A DNA stretch of 10,353 nucleotides, taken from contig CAVPUD010000006.1 of assembly GCA_963708545.1 (NCBI GenBank), forward strand, positions 1 through 10,353, in the 5' to 3' direction. The translations under genes were made by a program, and so were the position numbers. Positions 1 to 6,514 of the stretch are shown here, one piece after another (position 1 is the first letter of the stretch; every line of letters starts with the position of its first letter). Source of the DNA: Extensimonas sp963708545. Lineage in GTDB: Bacteria > Pseudomonadota > Gammaproteobacteria > Burkholderiales > Burkholderiaceae_C. The notes under the pieces were generated by a model. It was given only the letters and a program-made list of their open reading frames with translations. It was not told the DNA's origin and ran no database searches.

Positions 1-20
1 GTGTTGAGCGAGTACGTCAT
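1..20 (-). CDS. ftsK: Possible start of ftsK (DNA translocase), cut by the window edge
   Basis: Read on the minus strand, the first 20 bases give an ATG at base 20 and the residues M-T-Y-S-L-N before the window ends. This matches the N-terminus I recall for FtsK of Comamonadaceae, and ftsK is commonly divergent from trxB in Burkholderiales. FtsK is a membrane-anchored ATPase that pumps DNA at the division septum. Only six codons are visible and no clear ribosome binding site precedes them, so the call rests on context and memory and is tentative. Confidence 0.35.
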
Positions 21-137
21 AGGCAGGAAATAAGCAAGCGATGAGCTTACCCGATACGCTGGCGCCGCCGGTAGCGTCTGGTAACGATGCGGACGGCATC
101 GCCGCGCGCTGCTGCGCAAAGCCCGCCCGCCGGTTTT

Positions 138-143
138 TACAAT
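138..143 (+). promoter_or_regulatory. Possible -10 box for trxB in the 21-243 intergenic region
   Basis: The hexamer TACAAT follows a short T run in the 223-bp gap between the divergent ftsK-like start and trxB, about 100 bases ahead of the trxB ATG. No good -35 hexamer sits at the expected distance. Nothing else I can support lies in this gap; open frames across it are GC-rich shadows. Confidence 0.3.
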
Positions 144-243
144 CACTGCGATAGGCAAATCTTGCCCCCACGACGCGCCTCGTGCCCGCTTTTTGGCCGA
201 TACTGGCGCGCACAGCATTCCTCTTCACTCCAGCGCATACACC

Positions 244-1197
244 ATGTCCAGCACCCCACACGCACAAGTTCTGATCCTCGGCTCGGGCCCGGCGGGCTAC
301 ACGGCGGCAATCTACGCCGCGCGCGCCAATCTGCGCCCCATGCTGATCACGGGCATCGCCCAGGGCGGCCAGCTCATGACCACCACCGAGGTGGACAACT
401 GGCCCGCCGACGTCAACGGCGTGCAAGGGCCCGAGCTGATGCAGCGCTTTCAGGCGCACGCCGAGCGCTTTGGCACGCAGATCGTGTTCGACCATATCCA
501 CAAGGTCGATTTCAGCCGGCGCCCGTTCACGCTCACGGGCGACAGCGGCACCTACACCTGCGACACACTGGTCATCGCCACGGGTGCCTCGGCCAAATAC
601 CTGGGGCTGCCTTCGGAGCAGGCATTCATGGGCAAGGGCGTGTCAGGCTGCGCGACCTGCGACGGCTTTTTTTACCGCGACCAGGACGTGTGCGTGGTGG
701 GCGGCGGCAACACCGCCGTGGAGGAGGCCCTGTACCTCTCGAACATCGCGCGCAAGGTCACCGTGGTGCACCGGCGCGACAAGTTCCGCGCCGAGCCCAT
801 CATGGTGGACAAGCTGATGGAAAAAGTCGCCGCGGGCAAGATCGAGCTCAAACTCTTTCACACCCTGGATGAAGTGCTGGGCGACGACAGCGGCGTGACG
901 GGCATTCGCATCAAGAACGTGCAGGACGGCAGCACCGAGGAGATCGCACTACAAGGCTGCTTCATCGCGATCGGCCACGCGCCCAACACCGGCATTTTCG
1001 AGGGCCAGCTCGCCATGGAAAACGGCTACATCCTCACGCAAGGCGGGCACAAGGGCTTTGCCACGCAAACCAGCGTGCCCGGCATTTTTGCCGCCGGCGA
1101 CGTACAGGACCACGTCTATCGCCAGGCCATCACGAGTGCCGGCACTGGCTGCATGGCGGCGCTCGATGCGCAGCGCTTTCTGGAGCAGCAGGGCTGA
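244..1197 (+). CDS. trxB: Thioredoxin-disulfide reductase TrxB
   Basis: This 317-residue cytosolic FAD enzyme uses NADPH to reduce thioredoxin. The FAD-binding glycine motif GSGPAG is at residues 13-18. The redox-active disulfide CATC is at 136-139 inside the typical SGCATCDG context. The NADPH-binding GGGNTAVEEA is at 153-162, followed by HRRDKFRA at 176-183 that contacts the NADPH phosphate. The C-terminal FAD motif GIFAAGD is at 280-286. Length is normal for the low-molecular-weight bacterial enzyme. The ATG at 244 is chosen because the protein then begins a few residues before the FAD motif, as in the family; an upstream in-frame ATG at 193 would add an unconserved 17-residue tail. No strong Shine-Dalgarno precedes 244. 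The gene appears monocistronic: a separate -10 box for the tRNA follows within 40 bases of the stop. Confidence 0.96.
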   Translation: MSSTPHAQVLILGSGPAGYTAAIYAARANLRPMLITGIAQGGQLMTTTEVDNWPADVNGVQGPELMQRFQAHAERFGTQIVFDHIHKVDFSRRPFTLTGDSGTYTCDTLVIATGASAKYLGLPSEQAFMGKGVSGCATCDGFFYRDQDVCVVGGGNTAVEEALYLSNIARKVTVVHRRDKFRAEPIMVDKLMEKVAAGKIELKLFHTLDEVLGDDSGVTGIRIKNVQDGSTEEIALQGCFIAIGHAPNTGIFEGQLAMENGYILTQGGHKGFATQTSVPGIFAAGDVQDHVYRQAITSAGTGCMAALDAQRFLEQQG

Positions 1198-1230
1198 CGG
1201 GGCGGAAAAAGGCGAGCACCGTGTTTTTGC

Positions 1231-1239
1231 TGCTACAAT
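1231..1239 (+). promoter_or_regulatory. Extended -10 promoter element of tRNA-Val
   Basis: TGCTACAAT is an extended -10 box (TGn followed by TACAAT), 22 bases before the mature tRNA 5' end. Transcription would start near 1246. No convincing -35 hexamer is present, as expected for an extended -10 promoter. Confidence 0.5.
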
Positions 1240-1242
1240 TGC

Positions 1243-1260
1243 GGTCTTTCCGAAAAGACC
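1243..1260 (+). other. 7-bp hairpin directly before tRNA-Val
   Basis: GGTCTTT (1243-1249) pairs perfectly with AAAGACC (1254-1260) around a CCGA loop. The stem ends two bases before the first base of the mature tRNA (1262). No T run follows, so it is a poor intrinsic terminator for trxB. It may be part of the pre-tRNA leader removed by RNase P, or a boundary element. The predicted start near 1246 falls inside the left arm, so the transcript might contain only part of the stem. Confidence 0.4.
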
Positions 1261-1261
1261 C

Positions 1262-1338
1262 AGGCGCGTAGCTCAGCTGGTTAGAGCACCACCTTGACAT
1301 GGTGGGGGTCGTTGGTTCGAGTCCAATCGCGCCTACCA
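1262..1338 (+). tRNA. tRNA-Val (anticodon GAC)
   Basis: A full 77-base cloverleaf can be drawn. The acceptor stem is AGGCGCG paired with CGCGCCT (1328-1334). The D arm uses GCTC/GAGC. The anticodon stem is CCACC/GGTGG around loop TTGACAT, with anticodon GAC at 1296-1298. A 5-base variable region is followed by T stem GTTGG/CCAAT with loop TTCGAGT. The discriminator is A1335 and CCA is encoded at 1336-1338. GAC reads valine codons GUC and GUU. Confidence 0.97.
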
Positions 1339-1357
1339 CATTCCGCAATCCCGAATC

Positions 1358-1405
1358 GCGTTGCCAGACGCGCGCGTGCACAAAGGCAACGCATGGCGCG
1401 TTGCC
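1358..1405 (+). promoter_or_regulatory. Competing hairpins in the tRNA-Val/efp spacer
   Basis: Three 8-base arms can pair in two exclusive ways. GCGTTGCC occurs at 1358-1365 and again at 1398-1405, and their complement GGCAACGC lies between at 1385-1392. The middle arm can close a 19-base loop with the left arm or a tight 5-base loop (ATGGC) with the right arm. No T run follows either, so this is not a standard terminator; it may be an RNA processing or attenuation structure, or chance in GC-rich DNA. The rest of the 1339-1479 spacer shows no gene and no clear promoter. Confidence 0.35.
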
Positions 1406-1479
1406 ATATCGCACCCCCCAAAGCGCTGGCCATGCACCACTGCTCTTGAACCGAGCAGCACATCCCCAAGCTAGCAGCC

Positions 1480-2034
1480 ATGAAAATCGCTCAAGAAATC
1501 CGTGCCGGCAATGTCATCATGCACGGCAAAGACCCCATGGTCGTGCTCAAGACCGAATACTCGCGCGGCGGCCGCAACTCGGCCACCGTGCGCATGAAGC
1601 TCAAGAGCCTGATCGCCAACTTCAACACCGAAGTCGTGTTCAAGGCCGACGACAAAATCGACAACATCGTGCTGGAAAAAAAGGAGTGCACCTATTCCTA
1701 CTTTGCCGATCCGATGTACGTGTGGATGGACACCGACTACAACCAGTATGAGGTCGAGGCCGAAAACATGGGCGACGCGCTCAACTACCTCGAAGAAGGC
1801 ATGCCCGCCGAGGTGGTGTTTTATGAAGGCAAGGCCATTTCGGTCGAATTGCCGACTTCGGTGGTGCGCGAAGTGACCTGGACCGAGCCCGCCGTCAAGG
1901 GCGACACTTCGGGCAAGGTGCTCAAGCCCGCAAAGATCGCCACGGGCTTCGACGTGCCAGTGCCGATCTTCGTCGAACAAGGCGACAAGATCGAAATCGA
2001 CACGCGCACGGCCGAATACCGCAAGCGTGTGTGA
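1480..2034 (+). CDS. efp: Elongation factor P, arginine-32 type
   Basis: EF-P binds between the ribosomal P and E sites and relieves stalling at consecutive prolines. The 184-residue protein has the usual length and order: a KOW-like domain I (about 1-64) and two OB domains (about 65-128 and 129-184). It includes the family signature around FADPMYVWMD and the C-terminal GDKIEIDTRT. The loop that reaches the tRNA reads YSRGGRNS, with arginine at position 32 in place of the lysine of E. coli. This is the form known to be rhamnosylated on arginine by EarP using dTDP-rhamnose, as in Pseudomonas and Neisseria. earP, often next to efp in such genomes, is not beside it here. The ATG is the only start that gives a full domain I; the Shine-Dalgarno is weak. 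A strong terminator follows 18 bases after the stop. Confidence 0.97.
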   Translation: MKIAQEIRAGNVIMHGKDPMVVLKTEYSRGGRNSATVRMKLKSLIANFNTEVVFKADDKIDNIVLEKKECTYSYFADPMYVWMDTDYNQYEVEAENMGDALNYLEEGMPAEVVFYEGKAISVELPTSVVREVTWTEPAVKGDTSGKVLKPAKIATGFDVPVPIFVEQGDKIEIDTRTAEYRKRV

Positions 2035-2052
2035 GCAAACGCCAATGCGCAG

Positions 2053-2082
2053 AAAAAAGGCTTCCTTCGGGAAGCCTTTTTT
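2053..2082. terminator. Bidirectional intrinsic terminator between efp and rimO
   Basis: AGGCTTCC (2058-2065) pairs with GGAAGCCT (2070-2077) around a TTCG tetraloop. Six A's on the left (2053-2058) and six T's on the right (2077-2082) supply U tracts on both strands. It lies 18 bases after the efp stop and about 40 bases after the rimO stop, so it should end both converging transcripts. Confidence 0.93.
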
Positions 2083-2121
2083 ATTGGGTGGTCGGCGGCT
2101 CAAACGCCTCGCCGCACACCC

Positions 2122-3550
2122 TCACACCGGCTGCGCCACGAGGTCGTGCCCCTGTGCGCCCACGACGCGTGCGCGCGTGAATTCGCCCACTTTGAGCGTC
2201 TTGCTGATTTTTTCTGGCGGCAGCAGGTGCACCACGCCGTCGATCTCGGGCGCGTCGGCCCAGCTGCGGCCCGTGCCGCCTTTTTTGCCCTGGTTGGGTG
2301 CCGCATCGACGAGCACCTGCAGGGTCGTGCCCACGCGGCGCTGCAGCTTGGCCACGGAAACCTGCTCGGCCACGGCCATGAAGCGCGCGCGCCGCTCCTC
2401 GCGCAGCTCGGGCGGCAGCATGCCCGGTAATGCATTGGCCGCGGCGCCGGCGACGTCGCTGTAGGCGAAGCAGCCCGCGCGGTCGATCTGCGCGGCGCGC
2501 ACGAAGTCGAGCAGGTGCGCGAATTCCTCCTCGGTCTCGCCAGGGAAACCCGCGATGAAGGTGCTGCGGATCACGAGCTCAGGGCAAATCGCACGCCAGC
2601 GCTCGATGCGCTCGAGGTTTTTCTCGCCGCTTGCGGGGCGCTTCATGCGCTGCAGCACCGCGGGGTGGCTGTGCTGGAAGGGCACGTCGAGGTAGGGCAG
2701 CACCAGCCCTTCGGCCATGAGCGGGATCAAGGCATCGACGCTCGGGTACGGATAGACGTAATGCAGCCGCACCCAGGCGCCGTGCGCCGCAGCCAGTTCG
2801 CCGAGCGCCTGCACGAGTTCGAGCGTGCGCGTCTTGATCGGCTTGCCGTCCCAAAAGCCCGTGCGGTAGTGCACATCGACGCCGTAGGCCGAGGTGTCCT
2901 GGCTGATCACGAGCAGCTCTTTGACGCCGCCCTCGAACAGCGCGCGCGCCTCGTTCAGCACCTCGCCCACGGGGCGCGAGACCAAGTCGCCGCGCATCGA
3001 GGGAATGATGCAAAAGGTGCAGCGGTGGTTGCAGCCCTCGCTGATTTTGAGGTAGGCGTAGTGGCGCGGCGTGAGCTTGAGCCCCGCGACGCCGAAGCCG
3101 CCGGGCACGAGGTCGGTGAACGGGTCATGCGGTTTGGGCAGGTGCTGGTGCACGGCGTCCATGACCTCCTGCGTGGCGTGCGGGCCCGTGACGGCGAGCA
3201 CGCGCGGGTGCAGCGCGCGCACCAGGCTACCGCCCGCTGCTGTCCGTGCGCGCACCCAGGCAGCCCGTGACGATGACCTTGCCGTTTTCGGCCAGCGCCT
3301 CGCCAATGGTGTCCAGGCTTTCCTGCACGGCCGCGTCGATGAAGCCGCAGGTGTTGACGATCACGAGGTCTGCGCCCGCGAAAGTCTTGGAGGTTTGGTA
3401 GCCCTCGGCGCTCAACTGCGTGAGGATCAGCTCCGAATCCGTGAGCGCCTTGGGGCACCCGAGGCTCACGAAACCGATGCGCGGCGCCGTAGAGCTACCG
3501 GAAGACGTACTGGAAGAGGAAAGAGAAGAAGTCGGGGAGGCAGCATTCAT
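2122..3550 (-). pseudogene. rimO: RimO, ribosomal protein S12 methylthiotransferase, interrupted by a one-base frameshift
   Basis: RimO is a radical-SAM iron-sulfur enzyme that methylthiolates an aspartate of ribosomal protein S12. It is present in two overlapping frames. The 5' frame (3227-3550) encodes a serine-rich leader and the N-terminal domain with the three cluster cysteines C32, C68 and C97, then stops just after ACG GAC AGC AGC. The 3' frame (2122 to about 3240) continues the family sequence with the radical-SAM motif CNHRCTFC and a C-terminal TRAM domain. Removing one G from the GGG run (CCC at 3233-3235 on the plus strand) restores a continuous SSGGSLVR and a protein of about 475 residues, normal for the family. 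All key cysteines survive. The break is therefore either a sequencing or assembly error or a very recent mutation. Start is the ATG at 3550; its Shine-Dalgarno is weak. The gene lies downstream of phaR on the same strand. Confidence 0.93.
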
Positions 3551-3584
3551 CCGGGTATTGTCCCCGATGGGGCGCCCCTTCGGG

Positions 3585-3699
3585 CGTCATTGCGAGGGCC
3601 GGCAGGCCCGCGGCAATCCATGCAGCCTTGGGTTCAGCGCCTGTGCCCCATCCAAAGTGCGGACTGGATTGCCGCGCCCCTGCGGGGCTCGCAATGACG
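3585..3699. repeat. Nested inverted repeat with GTCATTGCGAG ends (MITE-like)
   Basis: The ~115-bp element fills most of the 166-bp gap between phaR and rimO. Its ends are perfect 12-bp inverted copies, CGTCATTGCGAG (3585-3596) and CTCGCAATGACG (3688-3699). Inside, GCGGCAATCCA (3610-3620) pairs perfectly with TGGATTGCCGC (3665-3675). Between outer and inner stems each side has its own small hairpin: GGGCC/GGCCC (3596-3609) on the left and GCCCC/GGGGC (3676-3688) on the right. The RNA or extruded DNA would form a cross-like fold. I recall the CATTGCGAG...GGCAATCC pattern as a dispersed palindromic element in many proteobacterial genomes. It has no coding capacity. Confidence 0.8.
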
Positions 3700-3716
3700 G
3701 CGATCTTTCAGGGGGT

Positions 3717-4241
3717 TCAACGTTTGAGACCGAAGGCGCCGAGCATCTGCTCGGTTTGCTTTTGCATTTGTGCGAGCGCTTTTTGCGACTGCTCGACGTA
3801 ATTGCCCATCATGCCGGAGAGCATGGGCGACTGCAGGCTCATGAACTGCGTCCACATCTCGGGCGTGAGGTTTTTTGCCTGCTCGGTGAGCTTGGTCTGC
3901 ATTTCGGTGAAGGCCTGGATGTTCTTTTCGAGGTAGGCACCCATGAAGCCCTGCATCGCGTGGCCGTAGAAGCGGATGATGTTCGCGAGCACGGCTTCGG
4001 TGAGGATGGGCGCGCCCGCGGCTTCTTCTTCGAGGATGATCTGCAGCAGGATGCTGCGCGTGAGGTCTTCACCCGTTTTGGCGTCGCGCACGACGAAGTC
4101 CTCGTGCGCCATGACGAGCTGGCGCACCTGGTCGAGCGTGATGTAGGTCGAGGTGCCGGTGTCGTACAAACGGCGGTTGGGGTATTTTTTGATCACCCGC
4201 GCTGCCGGTTTGGCGGCGCGGGCATCTTTGGCGTCAGGCAC
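3717..4241 (-). CDS. phaR: PhaR, polyhydroxyalkanoate synthesis repressor
   Basis: PhaR is a cytosolic regulator that represses phasin and PHA genes and is titrated onto nascent granules. The 174-residue product starts with a conserved DNA-binding PHB accumulation domain, VIKKYPNRRLYDTGTSTYITL-like, at about residues 15-75. This is followed by the helical PHB_acc domain (about 80-120) and a Met/Gln-rich C-terminal tail (about 130-170). I chose the GTG at 4241 because a perfect AAGGAGG lies 6 bases upstream and the protein then begins, as PhaR usually does, with a short Ala/Lys-rich tail. An ATG at 4298 or 4310 would add about 20 unconserved residues and place the Shine-Dalgarno inside the gene. 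No PHA synthase gene is in the window. The gene is followed by the nested repeat and then rimO on the same strand. Confidence 0.95.
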   Translation of the reverse strand: MPDAKDARAAKPAARVIKKYPNRRLYDTGTSTYITLDQVRQLVMAHEDFVVRDAKTGEDLTRSILLQIILEEEAAGAPILTEAVLANIIRFYGHAMQGFMGAYLEKNIQAFTEMQTKLTEQAKNLTPEMWTQFMSLQSPMLSGMMGNYVEQSQKALAQMQKQTEQMLGAFGLKR

Positions 4242-4247
4242 GAAGGT

Positions 4248-4254
4248 CCTCCTT
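4248..4254 (-). promoter_or_regulatory. Ribosome binding site fixing the phaR GTG start
   Basis: AAGGAGG on the minus strand is a full anti-Shine-Dalgarno match, six bases before GTG at 4241-4239. It is the strongest ribosome binding site seen in the window and decides the start of phaR. Confidence 0.8.
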
Positions 4255-4373
4255 GGATTCTCGGATTCTCGCTTTGCAGCCGATTTTAGGGAGCCCATGC
4301 CCTGCACCACCGAAGGATTACCCTGATGCGCGCGGCCGCTGAAATCAATGCCGAATCGGCCATGGAGGAAATA

Positions 4374-4406
4374 CCATCAAGCACAAGCAGCTATAAAATA
4401 CTTAGC
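4374..4406. repeat. Remnant of a Comamonadaceae-type intergenic repeat
   Basis: CATCAAGCACAAGCAGCTAT followed by AAAATACTTAGCAA, between nadA and phaR, resembles the dispersed 'CAAGCGCAAGCAGCTAT' motif that I recall from intergenic regions of Acidovorax, Comamonas and relatives. Only one arm is recognisable here. The identification is from memory of the family, not from a second copy in this window. Confidence 0.4.
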
Positions 4407-4410
4407 AATT

Positions 4411-5562
4411 TCAGGCTGCGCCTATGCTCGGCACGAGGCGCATCACGGGCTGGCCCTGGCGCAGCGCCGCGGTGAAGGCCAGCATGCGGTCTATGGGCAG
4501 GCGCGCGCGCGGGATCAGCGCCGGATCGACGTGCACCGCGTTTGCGCCCGTCTCCAACACCCGCGCGACGCCGGCGAGGCTGTTCATCGCCATCCAGGGG
4601 CAATGTGCGCAGCTTTTGCAGGTGGCGCTGCGGCCGGCCGTGGGCGCCTCGTAGAACACCTTGCCGGGGTTGAGCGTGCGCAGCTTGTGCAGCATGCCGT
4701 TGTCGGTGGCGACGATGAATTCGCGCGCTTCGGATTCGCGCGCCGCGCGCAGGATGCCCGAGGTCGAGCCCACGAAGTCCGCGAGCGCGATGACCTCGGC
4801 CGGGCTTTCGGGGTGCACGAGCACCATGGCGCCGGGGTGTTCTTTTTTGAGCGCGGCGAGCTCGAAGGCTTTGAACTCGTCGTGCACGATGCAGGCGCCG
4901 TTCCAGCACACCATGTCGGCGCCAGTTTCGGCGCGGATGTAGTCGCCCAGATGCCGGTCGGGCGCCCAGAGGATCTTGTGGCCCTGGTCTTTGAGCGCGC
5001 GCACGATGTCGAGCGCGCAGCTCGACGTGACCAGCCAGTCGGCGCGCGCCTTCACGGCGGCGCTGGTGTTGGCATAGACGACCACGGTGCGGTCGGGGTG
5101 CGCATCGCAAAAGGCGTTGAACGCTTCGATCGGGCAGCCGAGGTCGAGCGAGCAGGTCGCGTCGAGGTCGGGCATGAGCACGGTCTTTTCGGGCGAGAGG
5201 ATTTTGGCCGTCTCGCCCATGAAGCGCACGCCTGAGACCACCAGCGTCTGCGCCGGATGGTCGCGCCCGAAGCGCGCCATTTCGAGCGAGTCGCTCACGA
5301 TGCCGCCGGTCTCCTCGGCCAGGTCTTGCAAGTCGGGGTGCACGTAGTAGTGCGACACCATGACAGCATTGCGCTCCTGCAGCAGGCGGCGGATTGTGTC
5401 TTTGAGCGCAGCGCGCTCGGCAGGGCCAGGCTCGGGCGGCACGCGCGCCCAGGCGTGTTGGGTCGAACACACCGGCCCGCCTTCGAGGCGATCGACGGGT
5501 TGCTCGTACTCGACGTCCTTGAGCGGGGCCGAAACGGGAATCACGGATGATGCGGTGGTCAT
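4411..5562 (-). CDS. nadA: Quinolinate synthase NadA
   Basis: NadA is the 4Fe-4S enzyme that condenses iminoaspartate with dihydroxyacetone phosphate to quinolinate, the first dedicated product of de novo NAD synthesis. The 383-residue protein carries the three cluster cysteines at C137 (ATCSLDLGC), C224 (NGACIVHDE) and C321 (CAHCPWMAMN). Their spacing of 87 and 97 residues is the same as for C113, C200 and C297 of E. coli NadA. Other conserved blocks are MGETAKILSP, VVYANTSAAVKAR, WAPDRHLG and LVHPESP. About 24 extra residues precede the E. coli-like start. ATG at 5562 overlaps the nadC stop in an ATGA and is preceded by AGGAG, which indicates translational coupling. An in-frame extension upstream through nadC is a GC-rich shadow. 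nadB, which makes the iminoaspartate, is not in the window. Confidence 0.96.
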   Translation of the reverse strand: MTTASSVIPVSAPLKDVEYEQPVDRLEGGPVCSTQHAWARVPPEPGPAERAALKDTIRRLLQERNAVMVSHYYVHPDLQDLAEETGGIVSDSLEMARFGRDHPAQTLVVSGVRFMGETAKILSPEKTVLMPDLDATCSLDLGCPIEAFNAFCDAHPDRTVVVYANTSAAVKARADWLVTSSCALDIVRALKDQGHKILWAPDRHLGDYIRAETGADMVCWNGACIVHDEFKAFELAALKKEHPGAMVLVHPESPAEVIALADFVGSTSGILRAARESEAREFIVATDNGMLHKLRTLNPGKVFYEAPTAGRSATCKSCAHCPWMAMNSLAGVARVLETGANAVHVDPALIPRARLPIDRMLAFTAALRQGQPVMRLVPSIGAA

Positions 5563-6443
5563 GAGAGCTCCTGCAGGCGCATCGAATAGTCGATGGCCTC
5601 GATGTCCTTGGTCAAAGTGCCTATGGAGATGCGGTCCACGCCGGTTTCGGCCAGCGCGCGCAGGTTTGCAAGCGTCACGCCACCCGAGATTTCGAGCACG
5701 GCGCGGCCCGCGTTGATGCGTACGGCCTCGCGCAGCGTGGGCAAGTCCATGTTGTCGAGCAGCACCATGGTGGCGCCGGCGTCCAGCGCCTCGTGCAGCT
5801 GCGCGAGCGTCTCGACTTCGATCTGGATGAACTTCGCGCGCGCCGCAACCTGCTGCGCTGTTTGTAGCACGGCACGCACGCCACCTGCCGCGGCGATGTG
5901 GTTTTCTTTGATGAGCACGGCGTCGTACAAACCGATGCGGTGGTTGGTGCCGCCACCCGTGCGCACGGCGTACTTCTGCGCCAGGCGCAGGCCCGGCAAG
6001 GTCTTGCGCGTATCGACGATGCACGCGCGCGTGCCCTGCACCGCCTCCACGTACCGCGCGGTCTTGGTCGCCACGGCCGAGAGCAGCTGCAAAAAGTTGA
6101 GCGCCGTGCGCTCGGCGCTGAGCAGCGCGCGCGCCTGGCCTTGCACCTCGAGCACGACCTGCTCGGGCGCGCAGCGCTGGCCCTCGGCCACGTGCCAGGT
6201 GATCTGTACGCCGGGGTCGAGCGCGCGCAGCGCCGCCTCGGCCCAGGGCGCACCGCAGACCACCGCGGCCTCGCGTGCGAGGATGCGCGCGTGCGCCCGG
6301 CGTGCGGCGGGAATCAAGGCCGCGGTCAAGTCGCCAGGCCCCACGTCCTCGGCCAGCGCGCGCGCCACGTCGGCCTGCGCGAGTGCCTGCACGGCGGCGG
6401 CAGAGGAAAGGTCGATGTCGGGATAAATGTTGGAACCGGTCAT
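5559..6443 (-). CDS. nadC: Nicotinate-nucleotide pyrophosphorylase (carboxylating) NadC
   Basis: NadC transfers phosphoribose from PRPP to quinolinate, releasing CO2 and pyrophosphate and giving nicotinate mononucleotide. It therefore uses the product of its operon partner NadA. With the ATG at 6443 it has 294 residues, a normal length. Conserved blocks in order are ALAEDVGPGDLT, the central TRKTLPGLR and GGGTNHRIGLYDAVLIKENH substrate-binding segment, then IEVET, LLDNMD and ISGG of the barrel. Start choice is uncertain: ATGs at 6455 and 6488 are also in frame and none has a good Shine-Dalgarno. I prefer 6443 because the extra residues are not conserved in the family as I recall it. Its last four bases overlap nadA. 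Confidence 0.95.
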   Translation of the reverse strand: MTGSNIYPDIDLSSAAAVQALAQADVARALAEDVGPGDLTAALIPAARRAHARILAREAAVVCGAPWAEAALRALDPGVQITWHVAEGQRCAPEQVVLEVQGQARALLSAERTALNFLQLLSAVATKTARYVEAVQGTRACIVDTRKTLPGLRLAQKYAVRTGGGTNHRIGLYDAVLIKENHIAAAGGVRAVLQTAQQVAARAKFIQIEVETLAQLHEALDAGATMVLLDNMDLPTLREAVRINAGRAVLEISGGVTLANLRALAETGVDRISIGTLTKDIEAIDYSMRLQELS

Positions 6444-6514
6444 GGGGGCAAGCATAGCCGCTTTGGCTTGGCATAGACTCTCGCCCAATTTTCCAACCCC
6501 AGACTGGAGCTGCC
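6444..6514. promoter_or_regulatory. Divergent promoter region between nadC and panB
   Basis: Seventy-one bases separate the two opposed coding starts, so both promoters must lie here or reach into the genes. A weak -10-like TAGACT at 6474-6479 faces panB, without a recognisable -35. GGAG at 6506-6509 is the panB ribosome binding site. I see no NadR/NrtR-type palindrome. Confidence 0.35.

Noticed and set aside
3225..3250. Programmed frameshifting in rimO.
   Set aside because: No slippery heptamer or downstream stimulatory structure is visible at the GGG, and RimO is not known to use recoding.
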